From: Kribbella italica
Lineage (GTDB): Bacteria > Actinomycetota > Actinomycetes > Propionibacteriales > Kribbellaceae
Assembly (NCBI RefSeq): GCF_014205135.1
Contig: NZ_JACHMY010000001.1
Coordinates: forward strand, 3,844,001-3,908,000
DNA: 64,000 nt
Direction of reading: 5' to 3'
Shown piece after piece: positions 16,435 to 25,133 of this stretch (positions within the stretch are counted from its first letter, which is position 1; the number at the start of each line of letters is the position of its first letter). The translations under genes were made by a program, and so were the position numbers. The notes below the pieces were generated by a model that made no database searches, was not told where the DNA came from, and worked only from the letters and a program-made list of their open reading frames with translations.

Positions 16435-18024
16435 ATGACCAGACAACTCGGTAAGAAGAAAGTGCGGCTGGCACTGGCGCTCCTGCTGGTGCCGGCCGCG
16501 CTGCTGACCAGCAAGGTGACCGCCTCCGCCAGCGACGCGGTGGAGGTCCGCACCGACGCCGGCGTACTGCGTGGTGAGGTCTCCGGTGAGACCCGGGTCT
16601 TCAACGGCGTCCCGTACGCCGCTCCGCCGGTCAAGGACCTGCGCTGGAAGGCGCCGCAGCCGGTGAAGCCGTGGACCGGTGTCCGCGACGCCACGCAGTA
16701 CCGCAGCGCGTGCCCCCAGCAGGACAACCAGGAGGCGCCCGGTGGGTCCACCACCGAGGACTGCCTCTACCTGAACGTCACCACCCCGGCGAAGGCGTCG
16801 GCCAAGCCGCGCCCGGTCGTGGTGTGGGTACCCGGCGGCGGCTTCTTCATGGGGGCCGGCAGCAACTACGGCGCGGCCAAGCTGGCGACCCGTGGCGATG
16901 CCGTCGTGGTGACGGTCAACTACCGGCTCGGCATCTTCGGGTTCTTCGGCTACCCGGGCCTGAGCGGCTCCGGCACGTACGGGATCCAGGACCAGCAGGC
17001 CGCCCTGCGCTGGGTGCAGCGCAACGCGCGCAGCTTCGGCGGAGACCCCAGGAACGTCACGCTGGCCGGTGAGTCGGCCGGTGGGATGAGTACCTGCGCG
17101 CAGCTCACCTCACCGACGTCCGTCGGGCTGTTCTCCAAGGCGATCATGCAGAGCGGGTCCTGTGCGTTCAGCTGGGCCGCGAACAGCCAGTACCCCGGCC
17201 AGGCGGCTGACTCGTTCTGGGTCCCCGAGAGCCGCGTGCGGCAGAACGGTGTCGAGTGGGCCGCGGCGAGCAAGGACAAGCTGAAGTGCCGGCCCGGTCA
17301 GGCGATGCTGGACTGCCTGCGCGCCGCTGACCCCGCCGTACTGACCGCGGAGACGATGCAGTTCACCCAGGTCGCGTACGGCGGTACCGCGACGCTGCCG
17401 CTGAGCCCGGCGAAGGCGCTGAAGGCCGGACTGTTCCACCGGGTGCCGGTGCTGTCCGGCAACAACCACGACGAGGCCACGCCGTGGCTGACCGCGTTCA
17501 ACGGCGGCAAGATCACCGATGCGGACTACCCGCGGCTGGTGAAGGACATGGTCGGGGCGAAGCGGGCTCCCGCCGTACTGCGTGAGTACCCGCGCGCCAA
17601 GTACGCGTCCGCCGCTGAAGCCTGGGCGACGGTGACGACGGACCGGATCTGGTCGTGCACGCAGGTCGCCAGCGACCAGCAGGCGGCGCGGAAGGTACCG
17701 GTGTACGCGTACGAGTTCGCTGACAAGCACTCGCCGCTGTCGCAGGCAGGGCAGGGCGCCGCGCATGCGACGGAGCTGCCGTACCTGTTCGCGCTCGGCG
17801 GCTGGGACGCACCGCTTACCCCGGCTCAGCAGCGTCTGTCGGACCAGATGGTCGACTACTGGACGGCGTTCGCTCGTACCGGCAACCCGAACGGGCCGGA
17901 CAGTCCGCACTGGGCACCGGTCAAGCGTGGCGACGTCAACGGCCTTTCACTGGCACCCAGCGACCAGGGCGGAGTCAAGAAGGTCAACCTGACCGCCGAG
18001 CACCACTGCGACTTCTGGAACTAG
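16435..18024 (+). CDS. Secreted type-B carboxylesterase
   Basis: A 529-residue esterase of the type-B (acetylcholinesterase-like) family. After a signal peptide (LALALLLVPAALLTSKVTAS) come NGVPYAAPPV and EDCLYLNV, the oxyanion hole GGGFFMGAG, and the nucleophile S214 in GESAGG. E347 (NNHDEATPW) and H444 (GAAHATELPYLF) complete the triad. It hydrolyses carboxylic esters outside the cell; the natural substrate is unknown. It runs in the same direction as the chitinase 74 bp upstream but with its own ribosome-binding region. Confidence 0.93.
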   Translation: MTRQLGKKKVRLALALLLVPAALLTSKVTASASDAVEVRTDAGVLRGEVSGETRVFNGVPYAAPPVKDLRWKAPQPVKPWTGVRDATQYRSACPQQDNQEAPGGSTTEDCLYLNVTTPAKASAKPRPVVVWVPGGGFFMGAGSNYGAAKLATRGDAVVVTVNYRLGIFGFFGYPGLSGSGTYGIQDQQAALRWVQRNARSFGGDPRNVTLAGESAGGMSTCAQLTSPTSVGLFSKAIMQSGSCAFSWAANSQYPGQAADSFWVPESRVRQNGVEWAAASKDKLKCRPGQAMLDCLRAADPAVLTAETMQFTQVAYGGTATLPLSPAKALKAGLFHRVPVLSGNNHDEATPWLTAFNGGKITDADYPRLVKDMVGAKRAPAVLREYPRAKYASAAEAWATVTTDRIWSCTQVASDQQAARKVPVYAYEFADKHSPLSQAGQGAAHATELPYLFALGGWDAPLTPAQQRLSDQMVDYWTAFARTGNPNGPDSPHWAPVKRGDVNGLSLAPSDQGGVKKVNLTAEHHCDFWN

Positions 18025-18620
18025 CCGTACCTCCTGGCCAGCGGCCGGCTGATCACGGGGGTCAGGAACAGCAGGAACAGCGCGTAGAAGGCGACGTGCG
18101 GAACCAAGGCCGCGAGCACGAAGGCCAGCCCGAACAGGCCCGCGGTGACGATCGAGTTGATCAGTTCACCGCGGGTCACCGGGTTGTCCGGGTCCTCGAT
18201 GTCCGGGTGCCGCTGGATCATCAGCACCAGGCCGGTCTGGCAGAGGCTGAGCACCCAGATCGTGCCGATGTAGAGCCCGCTGGTGAACCGGCTGGACTCG
18301 AACGACCCGATGATCTCGGTCGGGAACGGCAGGATGACGATCAGCAGCAGCCAGCCGAGATTCAGCTGGATCAGGCGGGTGTTGTACCGGCGGACGTGCT
18401 CGAAGACGCGGTGGTGCACCAGCCAGAACCGGACGATCACCACGAAACTCAGCAGGAACGTGAAGATCTGCGGCCGGTGCTCGGTGATCACCTCGACCGC
18501 GGTCAGGCCCTCGGTCTTCGACTCCGTCACCACCTCGACCAGCGGCAGCACGAGCAGCGTGACGGCGATGGCCACGACGGCGTCGGTGAACAGCACCAGG
18601 CGGTCCGGGTTCCTCGTCAT
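18021..18620 (-). CDS. TMEM175/DUF1211-type membrane protein (putative K+ channel)
   Basis: About 199 residues with six hydrophobic segments. The first helix carries RLVLFTDAVVAIAVTLLVLPL near residues 7-27, the bacterial TMEM175 signature (R plus F-[ST]-D) that lines the pore of this potassium channel family. WLVHHRVFEHV follows near 70. One six-TM repeat per chain would assemble as a tetramer. The ATG at 18620 is used because it sits just before the signature; a GTG six bases upstream is equally possible. The 3' end overlaps the esterase stop by 4 bp. Confidence 0.8.
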   Translation of the reverse strand: MTRNPDRLVLFTDAVVAIAVTLLVLPLVEVVTESKTEGLTAVEVITEHRPQIFTFLLSFVVIVRFWLVHHRVFEHVRRYNTRLIQLNLGWLLLIVILPFPTEIIGSFESSRFTSGLYIGTIWVLSLCQTGLVLMIQRHPDIEDPDNPVTRGELINSIVTAGLFGLAFVLAALVPHVAFYALFLLFLTPVISRPLARRYG

Positions 18621-18700
18621 ACTCACGGGCGACCACGGTAGTGGATCAGGAGGGCGGAAATCCGCCAGAGTTGCCGGTAGCAACCAGGTGGACTGGTCGC

Positions 18701-19873
18701 ATGTCTGGTGCGGTGCTGGTGCGTACGCCGGTGGTCCGGTGGCTCGGAGTGGTCGCCGTGACGCTCGGGATCTTCTCGATCGTCACGGCCGAGATCCTGC
18801 CGATCGGGTTGCTGACCCCGATCGGGAACGACTTCGGGCTGTCACCCGGGCGGACAGGCTGGCTGATGACGGCGCCCGGCCTGGTCGCCGCCGTGGCAGC
18901 GCCCGTGGTGACCGTGACGACCGGGCGGGTCGACCGGCGGGTGATGCTCGGGGTGCTGATGGTCGTGCTGGCCGGTGCTGACCTGCTCGCGGCGGCGGCC
19001 GGTGCGTACTGGCTGGAGCTCGTCTCACGGGTCCTGGTCGGGCTGGTGATCGGTGGGTTCTGGTCGATCGGCGCCGGGCTCGCTGGACGCCTGGTGCCGG
19101 AGCACCAGGCGGGGCGGGCGACCGGGGTGATCTTCTCGGCGGTGCCGCTGGGGTCGGTCCTCGGCGTACCGGCCGGGACGTTCCTCGGAGAGCACGGTGG
19201 GTGGCGGTTCCCGTTCGTGCTGCTGGCCGGGCTGAGCCTGCTGGTGCTGGTGGCGCTCATCCTGTTCGTGCCGCCGCTGCCCGCTGAAGATGTGACCCGG
19301 CTGGCGGTGCTGCGGGAGGTACTGCGGCTCAGGCAGACGCGAGTGGGGTTGGTGGCGACCTGTCTGATCGTGGTGGCCCACTTCGGCACGTACACGTATG
19401 TGACGCCGTTCCTGCGTGAGGTGACCGGCGTCCGGCCTGAGCTGATCAGCAGCTTGCTGCTGGTCTACGGGGTCGCGGGGCTGGTCGGCAACGCTGTCGC
19501 CGGGCTGGCCGTCGGCCGATGGCTGCGTCTCACCTTCACCGCAGCGGCTTGTCTGCTGGCGCTGGCGACGTTGCTGCTGCCGCTGCTCGGGCGGACGACG
19601 CTGGGAGCGGCCGGCCTGCTGGTGGTGTGGGGCCTCGCGTACGGCGCGGTGCCGGTCTGCTCGATGAGCTGGTTCGCGGCGGCGGCGCCTCAGGCGCGGG
19701 AGGCGGCGACCGTGCTGTTCACCTCGTCGTTCCAGGCGACGCTGTCCGCCGGGGCGCTGGCTGGTGGACTGCTGCTGGACCGGACGTCCGTGTCGGTGGT
19801 GATGGTGTGTGGTGGGCTGACCGCTCTCGTGATGGCTGGGGTGCTGCTCCGCGGTGACGCAGAACACAGCTGA
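18701..19873 (+). CDS. MFS transporter (DHA1 drug/arabinose efflux-like)
   Basis: A 390-residue protein with about 12 membrane helices. Helix 1 is GIFSIVTAEILPIGLLTPIG, followed by the loop SPGRTGWLMTAPGLVAAV, GRVDRRVMLGVL between helices 2 and 3, and a second half starting near RQTRVGLVATC. The E-x-LPIGLL motif in helix 1 is typical of DHA1 efflux pumps such as sugar or drug exporters. The ATG at 18701 is used; upstream in-frame sequence is not conserved. Substrate unknown. Confidence 0.87.
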   Translation: MSGAVLVRTPVVRWLGVVAVTLGIFSIVTAEILPIGLLTPIGNDFGLSPGRTGWLMTAPGLVAAVAAPVVTVTTGRVDRRVMLGVLMVVLAGADLLAAAAGAYWLELVSRVLVGLVIGGFWSIGAGLAGRLVPEHQAGRATGVIFSAVPLGSVLGVPAGTFLGEHGGWRFPFVLLAGLSLLVLVALILFVPPLPAEDVTRLAVLREVLRLRQTRVGLVATCLIVVAHFGTYTYVTPFLREVTGVRPELISSLLLVYGVAGLVGNAVAGLAVGRWLRLTFTAAACLLALATLLLPLLGRTTLGAAGLLVVWGLAYGAVPVCSMSWFAAAAPQAREAATVLFTSSFQATLSAGALAGGLLLDRTSVSVVMVCGGLTALVMAGVLLRGDAEHS

Positions 19874-19897
19874 TGGGTGGGACGTAGCATCACGGCT

Positions 19898-21034
19898 GTG
19901 GCCAGCACTGGGAGGAGTCAACCGGACCGCTGTCCTGGTGTGCTCTCGGTGCACCAGGCGGCTGATGGCGGGCTGGCTCGGGTCCGGCTGCCGGGTGGGG
20001 TGCTGAGCCCGGAGCAGCTGCGGGTGCTCGCCACGGCCTCTGCTGAGCTGGGCGACGGAAATTTGGAGCTCACCTCGCGGGGGAACATCCAGATCCGGGC
20101 GCTCAAGGCTCCGGAGGAGCTGTCCGACCGCCTGTACGACGCCGGCCTGCTGCCGTCGATCACGCACGAGCGGGTCCGGAACATCCTGGCCTCTCCCCTG
20201 TCCGGGCTCGACGGGTCGTACGCCGTGCAGCCGCTGGTCGCCGAGCTGGACCGCGCGCTGTGTGCTTCGCCGCGGCTGGCTGAGCTGCCGGGGCGGTTCC
20301 TGTTCACGCTGGACGACGGGCGTGGAGACCTGGCCGCCGTCGGGGCTGATGTCGGGGTGCGGGTTGTTGGCGGCCAGCTGGCGTTGCTGCTGGCTGGTGT
20401 GGACAGCGGGGTGCGGCTGGCGCCGGCTGAGGCTCCGCAGGTGATGCTGCGGGCGGCTGAGGCGTTCCTGGAGGAGCGGGACGGCGAGTGGCGGCTGGGT
20501 GAGCTGGCGGATGGTGTGGCCAGGGTGCTGAGCAGGCTGGGGTACAGCAGGTCGGTTGGGCAGATGGCTGGGGAGCTGGCGGAAGGCCAGCCCGTGCGGG
20601 CCGGCGTCTACGGACCGGAGTTGCTGGTGGCGACCGTGCCGTTGGGGAGTCTGGGGCCGGAGCAAGCCGCCGTACTGGCTGAGGCCGAGCACCTGCGGGT
20701 GACACCGTGGCGGTCGGTGGTGGTGGTCGGTGGCGACGTCGACCGGCTGCAGCAGACCGGCCTGGTGGTGGACGGTGAGTCGCCGTGGACCAGGGTGACG
20801 GCGTGCGCCGGCAAGCCTGGCTGTGGCAAGGCGCTGGCCGACGTACGGCGGGACGCGCGGCGGGTGACGCCGACGCTTCAGCCAGGACGCAGGCCGGTGC
20901 ACTGGTCCGGATGTGAGCGGCGGTGTGGGCAGCCCGCGGGAGACTTCGTGGACGTGCTCGCGCTGACCGACGGGTACTCGGTCGACGGTTCAGAGGCCGT
21001 GACCGCCGAGCAGAGTGTGATGAGGATGCGGTGA
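19898..21034 (+). CDS. cobG: Precorrin-3B synthase (oxygen-dependent)
   Basis: A 378-residue protein of the sulfite/nitrite reductase fold. The ferredoxin-like half (GGLARVRLPGGVLSPEQL, then ELTSRGNIQIR) comes first. The 4Fe-4S/haem cysteines are C303, C309, C339 and C343 in the classic C-x5-C...C-x3-C spacing (CAGKPGC, GCERRC). CobG contracts the ring of precorrin-3A with O2, which marks the aerobic B12 route. The GTG at 19898 is a likely start; the true N-terminus may vary by a few codons. Its stop overlaps cobH (GTGA). Confidence 0.93.
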   Translation: MASTGRSQPDRCPGVLSVHQAADGGLARVRLPGGVLSPEQLRVLATASAELGDGNLELTSRGNIQIRALKAPEELSDRLYDAGLLPSITHERVRNILASPLSGLDGSYAVQPLVAELDRALCASPRLAELPGRFLFTLDDGRGDLAAVGADVGVRVVGGQLALLLAGVDSGVRLAPAEAPQVMLRAAEAFLEERDGEWRLGELADGVARVLSRLGYSRSVGQMAGELAEGQPVRAGVYGPELLVATVPLGSLGPEQAAVLAEAEHLRVTPWRSVVVVGGDVDRLQQTGLVVDGESPWTRVTACAGKPGCGKALADVRRDARRVTPTLQPGRRPVHWSGCERRCGQPAGDFVDVLALTDGYSVDGSEAVTAEQSVMRMR

Positions 21035-21663
21035 GCCAGTACGAGTACGAGACCGACGGGGCCGAGATCTACCGGCGGTCGTTCGCGACGATCCGGGCCG
21101 AGGCCGCGCTCGGTGACCTGCCGCCGGACGTCGCGCAGGTCGCCGTGCGGATGATCCACGCCTGCGGGATGACCGATCTGGTCTCGGACATCGCGTGGTC
21201 CTCCGGGGTGGTGAAGGCTGCCCGCCAAGCGCTGCAGCAGGGTGCGCCGATCTTCTGCGACGCGGCGATGGTCGCGGCGGGTGTCACGCGGCGTCGGCTC
21301 CCCAAGGACAACGAGGTCGTCTGCACGTTGAGCGACCCGTCGGTGGCGGAGCTGGCGAAGAGCTTGGGGACTACCCGGAGTGCGGCGGCGCTGGACCTCT
21401 GGGGTGACCGGCTCGAAGGGGCAGTGGTTGCCGTGGGCAACGCTCCGACGGCGCTGTTCCGGTTGCTCGAGCTGATTCGCGACGGCGCGCCCAAGCCGGC
21501 CGCCGTCCTGGGGATCCCGGTCGGGTTCATCGGGGCGGCCGAGTCCAAGGAGGCTCTGGCGGCGAACGACCTGGGGCTGGAGTACCTGGTCGTCCGCGGC
21601 CGCCGGGGCGGCAGTGCGATCACCGCCGCCGCCATCAACGCGATCGCTAGCGAGGAAGAGTGA
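21031..21663 (+). CDS. cobH: Precorrin-8X methylmutase
   Basis: A 210-residue enzyme. It contains GAEIYRRSFATIRAE near residue 10, MIHACGMTDLV with the conserved catalytic-type histidine near 46, and VGNAPTALFRLLELI and GIPVGFIGAAESKEAL further on. CobH moves the methyl group from C11 to C12 to give hydrogenobyrinate. It starts at GTG 21031, overlapping the cobG stop, and itself overlaps cobIJ by 4 bp, so the three genes are translationally coupled. Confidence 0.95.
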   Translation: MSQYEYETDGAEIYRRSFATIRAEAALGDLPPDVAQVAVRMIHACGMTDLVSDIAWSSGVVKAARQALQQGAPIFCDAAMVAAGVTRRRLPKDNEVVCTLSDPSVAELAKSLGTTRSAAALDLWGDRLEGAVVAVGNAPTALFRLLELIRDGAPKPAAVLGIPVGFIGAAESKEALAANDLGLEYLVVRGRRGGSAITAAAINAIASEEE

Positions 21664-23159
21664 CCGGACGGCTGTGGGGTGTCGGGCTCGGCCCGGGCGA
21701 CCCCGAACTGGTGACGGTGAAGGCCGCGCGACTGATCGGCGCGGCCGACGTGATCGCGTTCCACAGCGCGCGGCACGGGCGGAGCATCGCCCGCTCGGTC
21801 GCGGCGCCGTACCTGCGGGACGGTCAGGTCGAGGAGCACCTGGTCTACCCGCTGACAACGGAGACGACCGATCACCCGGGTGGGTACCAGGGTGCGATGG
21901 ACGACTTCTACGCGGAGTGCGCTCAGCGGTTGGCGGCGCATCTCGACGCCGGGCGCGACGTCGTCGTACTGGCCGAGGGGGATCCGCTGTTCTACGGGTC
22001 CTACATGCACATGCACAAGCGGCTGGCGGATCGGTACGAGTGCGAGGTTGTGCCGGGGGTGACGTCGGTGAGCGCGGCGGCCGCCGTACTGGGTCGGCCG
22101 TTGTGTGAGCGCGACGAGATCCTGACGGTGCTGCCGGGGACGCTGCCGCCGGATGTGCTCGCGCAGAAGCTGCGGGAGACCGATGCTGCGGCCGTGATGA
22201 AGCTCGGGCGGACGTTCGGGAATGTGCGCGAGGCGTTCGAACTGGCGGGGCGCGCGGACGAGGCCTGGTACGTCGAACGCGCGACCACTGACAAGCAACG
22301 CACTGCCAAGCTCGCCGACGTGGATCCGAGCGAAGTGCCGTACTTCTCGTTGGCGCTGCTGCCGAGCCCGATCAACAACACGTTCGAGAGGCCGGAACAG
22401 CAGAAACAAGACGAAGGTTCGGTGACCGTTGTCGGGCTCGGTCCGGCCGGGCCGGAGTGGATGACGCCCGAGGTTCGGGCCGCGCTCGCCTCTGCTGACG
22501 ACGTGATCGGCTACGGCCCGTACGTCGATCGCCTGCCCGACCGGGCCCGCCAGCGCAAGCACGGCTCGGACAACAAGGTCGAGTCCGAGCGGGCCGCGTT
22601 CGCGCTCGACCTCGCCCGCAAGGGGTCCCGGGTCGTCGTGGTCTCCTCCGGCGACCCCGGCGTCTTCGCGATGGCCAGCGCGGTCACCGAGGTCGCCGCC
22701 GAACCCGAGTACGCCGACCTCGCCGTCCACGTCCTGCCCGGCATGACCGCCGCGCAGGCCGTCGCCAGCCGGGCCGGCGCGCCGCTCGGCCACGACTACT
22801 GCGTGCTGTCGCTCTCGGACCGCCTCAAGCCGTGGGACGTGATCGCCGCCCGCCTGACCGCGGCGGCGACCGCGGACCTGGCGATCGCGATCTACAACCC
22901 GGCGTCCAAGTCGCGCACCTGGCAGGTCGCCGCGACCCGGGAGCTGCTGCTCGAGCACCGCGACCCGGGGACGCCGGTGGTCGTCGGCCGCGATGTCGGC
23001 GGAGCGAACGAGTCCGTCACGATCACCACGCTCGGTGAGCTCGACCCGGCGACCGTCGACATGCGCTGCCTGCTGCTGATCGGGTCCTCGCAGACCCGGT
23101 CGGTCGAGCGTCCGGGCGGGCCGCTGGTGTTCACTCCGCGTCGCTATCCGGCGGTCTGA
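21660..23159 (+). CDS. cobIJ: Fused precorrin-2 C20- / precorrin-3B C17-methyltransferase
   Basis: A 499-residue fusion of two tetrapyrrole methylases. Residues 1 to about 240 are CobI (VGLGPGDPELVTVKAARLI; VVVLAEGDPLFYGSYMHMH; VVPGVTSVSAAAA). A short linker (EQQKQDEGS, near residue 247) leads to CobJ (VVGLGPAGPEWMTPEV; VVVSSGDPGVFAMAS; VLPGMTAAQAVASRAGAPLGHDYC). Both use SAM, at C20 and C17. The fusion is common in actinobacteria. It ends the cobG-H-IJ operon. Confidence 0.96.
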   Translation: MTGRLWGVGLGPGDPELVTVKAARLIGAADVIAFHSARHGRSIARSVAAPYLRDGQVEEHLVYPLTTETTDHPGGYQGAMDDFYAECAQRLAAHLDAGRDVVVLAEGDPLFYGSYMHMHKRLADRYECEVVPGVTSVSAAAAVLGRPLCERDEILTVLPGTLPPDVLAQKLRETDAAAVMKLGRTFGNVREAFELAGRADEAWYVERATTDKQRTAKLADVDPSEVPYFSLALLPSPINNTFERPEQQKQDEGSVTVVGLGPAGPEWMTPEVRAALASADDVIGYGPYVDRLPDRARQRKHGSDNKVESERAAFALDLARKGSRVVVVSSGDPGVFAMASAVTEVAAEPEYADLAVHVLPGMTAAQAVASRAGAPLGHDYCVLSLSDRLKPWDVIAARLTAAATADLAIAIYNPASKSRTWQVAATRELLLEHRDPGTPVVVGRDVGGANESVTITTLGELDPATVDMRCLLLIGSSQTRSVERPGGPLVFTPRRYPAV

Positions 23160-23168
23160 CCAGGACGC

Positions 23169-23268
23169 GGACGCGCACCACTCACCAACCTCGCCGCTCG
23201 CCCCGACACCGCACCCCGCCGAGCGTGAGCCTGCCGGCGACCGAGAGGTTAATGAGTGGTGCACGTCC
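23169..23268. repeat. Intergenic dyad of the GCACCACTCA family (copy B)
   Basis: The 24-nt arms 23169-23192 and 23245-23268 are complementary except for three positions (GGACG-GCACCACTCA-AACCTC). The same core arms occur at 13094-13192. It lies just after cobIJ and before the membrane-protein pair; a transcript-ending hairpin or a dispersed palindromic repeat are both possible. Confidence 0.65.
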
Positions 23269-23373
23269 GCCCCGGTCTCCAAGATTTCGGACAAATCTGC
23301 CGCATCGCGTGAATGAGCCGCGCAACTCCTGGGTAGGCCCCGGCACGAGGCGCCCCCCGTGAGGAGAACTGTT

Positions 23374-24066
23374 GTGGTCCAGCCGTACGAAGATCCTGGC
23401 ACGCTGACCGAGTTGCGGCCCGACACGAGCACGCGGCGCTACGAGGAAGCGCGGGCGGCGGCTCACCGGGCGATGTCGACGGTCCGGATCGTTCCGGACC
23501 AGCCGGAGAGCGAAACCGAAGGCGTCGAGACCGAGGTGCCGGCGTACCGGGGGTTCAAGGCCGGGGCGGCCTTCTTCGGCTGGCTGATCGCGCTGTCGAT
23601 GACGGTCTTCCTGAGCCTGGTGGTCGCCGGGATCGGTGGGCTGGCCGGCTACTTCCTCGACTACACGGCGGTCGACGCCCGGCAGCGACCGACCGAGGTC
23701 GCGCTGGCCGGGGCGGTCGGCGTGACGATCGTGCTGAGCCTGGCGTACTTCTGCGGCGGGTACGTCGCCGGCCGGCTCGCGCGCTTCGACGGGAAGCGGC
23801 AGGGCTTCGGCGTCTGGCTGATCACCGTGCTGGTGGTCGTGCTCATCGCGGGGATCGGCGCCGCGCTGAACGTCTGGTACGACACGGTCAGCCGCTTCGA
23901 CCGCACGGACCTGCCGCTGCGCCTGGGCACGCTCGACTCCGACCTCCTCCTGTACGGCGGCCTGGCGACCGCGGGCGCGGCCGTGCTGCTCACGCTGCTC
24001 TTCGCCATCCTCGGCGGCCGCGCCGGCCGCCGCTTCCACGACAAGATCGACGCTGAGCTGGACTAG
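23374..24066 (+). CDS. Membrane protein, paralogue 1 of a tandem pair
   Basis: A 230-residue protein of unknown function. A charged N-terminal region of about 60 residues is followed by YRGFKAGAAFFGWLIAL and four hydrophobic segments. Between TM2 and TM3 lies CGGYVAGRLARFDGKRQGFGVWL; after the last helix comes GGRAGRRFHDKIDAELD. Both the loop and the C-terminal basic motif are shared with the next gene (24322-25005), so the two arose by duplication. The GTG at 23374 is preferred over the GTG at 23359, because it is preceded by GTGAGGAGAAC, the same leader that precedes the ATG of paralogue 2. Confidence 0.8.
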   Translation: MVQPYEDPGTLTELRPDTSTRRYEEARAAAHRAMSTVRIVPDQPESETEGVETEVPAYRGFKAGAAFFGWLIALSMTVFLSLVVAGIGGLAGYFLDYTAVDARQRPTEVALAGAVGVTIVLSLAYFCGGYVAGRLARFDGKRQGFGVWLITVLVVVLIAGIGAALNVWYDTVSRFDRTDLPLRLGTLDSDLLLYGGLATAGAAVLLTLLFAILGGRAGRRFHDKIDAELD

Positions 24067-24229
24067 GGCGTGTCTCTCGGTCCCTCGCCGTAGCGAGCAG
24101 GTGCTCGGTGCGGTAGCTCAGCGTGCTGGAGTGAAGGCCTCGATGTTTTTCCATCGTGGTCTTCGCTCCAGTGCGCTGAGGTGCCGTGCCGAGTGCCGCG
24201 CAGTAGGCGAGGGGCCGAGAGACACGCCC
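24066..24229. repeat. 164-bp long-hairpin repeat, copy 1
   Basis: The outer arms 24066-24089 and 24206-24229 are complementary except for one G-T (G-U) position. The element continues inward with CTCGG...CCGAG, CTCAGCG/CGCTGAG, CTGGAG/CTCCAG and a tip CGATG-TTTTT-C-CATCG, so nearly the whole element can fold into one hairpin. It starts on the last base of the upstream stop codon and separates the two membrane paralogues. A second copy lies at 47563-47730. The inner part is nearly identical, but the outer stem and the CTCAGCG stem differ in sequence and still pair. Confidence 0.85.
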
Positions 24230-24321
24230 GCACCACCCGGGAATCGGACGCGGTGCATGTGCGCGTGTACGGCCGGGTACGGGAGGTGAGAGACGGGGCC
24301 GTCACTGTGAGGAGAACAGCC

Positions 24322-25005
24322 ATGGTCCAGCAGTACCGCGACGATACCGACGGGCGCGTCGGTCCGCCCGAACAACGCTTCACGCCCGACCGGACGGCGA
24401 CGCAACCGGTCGTCGTCGAGGAAGGTCCGGTCGACGAGCGCAAGCCGCTGCACCGCTCGCCGGTAGCGACGTCCAGCGCGGCCGAGGTGGACCCGGCCTA
24501 CCGCGGGTTCAAGGGTGGTTCGGCGTTCTTCGGCTGGCTGATCGCGGTCGGCCTGATCGTGCTGCTGACCGGCATCGTCGGCGCCGTCGCGGCGGCGGTC
24601 GACTACGCGGTCACCATCGACCGCGGGCTGATCGACGAGCAGGCCGGCACGATCGGGATCGTGTCCGGCGCGCTGCTGGTCGTCGTCCTCGCGATCGCCT
24701 ACTACAACGGCGGGTACGTCGCCGGCCGGCTCGCGCGGTTCGACGGCGCGCGGCAGGGCTTCGGCGTCTGGGGCATCGGCGTCGCGGTGACGCTGGTCGT
24801 CGCCGGGATCGGCGCTCTGGCCGGGTCGCAGTACGACGTCCTGGACCGCGTGGACCTACCGTCGATCCCGATCGCCGACGCCGACCTCACCACCGGCGGA
24901 ATGATCCTCGGTGCTGCCGTCCTCGTCGTGACGTTGCTGGCCGCGATCATCGGCGGCAAGGCCGGCCAGCGCTACCACCACCGCATCGACCACAGCTTCG
25001 ACTGA
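24322..25005 (+). CDS. Membrane protein, paralogue 2 of a tandem pair
   Basis: A 227-residue protein of unknown function, clearly paralogous to the gene at 23374. It shares AYRGFKGGSAFFGWLIA, NGGYVAGRLARFDGARQGFGVW and the basic C-terminal GGKAGQRYHHRIDHSFD. It has a charged, disordered-looking N-terminal region of about 60 residues and four membrane helices. The start ATG at 24322 is preceded by GTGAGGAGAACAGCC, nearly the same leader as paralogue 1. It ends about 45 bp before a strong terminator. Confidence 0.8.
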   Translation: MVQQYRDDTDGRVGPPEQRFTPDRTATQPVVVEEGPVDERKPLHRSPVATSSAAEVDPAYRGFKGGSAFFGWLIAVGLIVLLTGIVGAVAAAVDYAVTIDRGLIDEQAGTIGIVSGALLVVVLAIAYYNGGYVAGRLARFDGARQGFGVWGIGVAVTLVVAGIGALAGSQYDVLDRVDLPSIPIADADLTTGGMILGAAVLVVTLLAAIIGGKAGQRYHHRIDHSFD

Positions 25006-25051
25006 CCTCCCCGGAGAGGCCGGATGCCCCCGTCCGACTCTCACCCTCCCC

Positions 25052-25100
25052 GAAGCGGGGGAAGCCCGGGCCCTCCCCCGGCTTCCCCCGCTTCTCCTTT
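25052..25100 (+). terminator. Strong intrinsic terminator
   Basis: GAAGCGGGGGAAGCC (25052-25066) pairs perfectly with GGCTTCCCCCGCTTC (25080-25094) and is followed by TCCTTT. It ends the membrane-paralogue unit. Confidence 0.8.
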
Positions 25101-25133
25101 GTGTGGCGCTGCATCCGAAGGATCATCCCCCGG

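Noticed and set aside
19874-19897. Cobalamin riboswitch before cobG, or before cobF at 14682-14773.
   Set aside because: The gaps are too short (24 and 92 bp) and no B12-box sequence was seen.
24100-24145. A tRNA-like piece GCGGTAGCTCAGC inside the hairpin repeat.
   Set aside because: Only a D-arm-like start matches; no anticodon arm, T arm or acceptor pairing can be drawn, and copy 2 changes the key bases.
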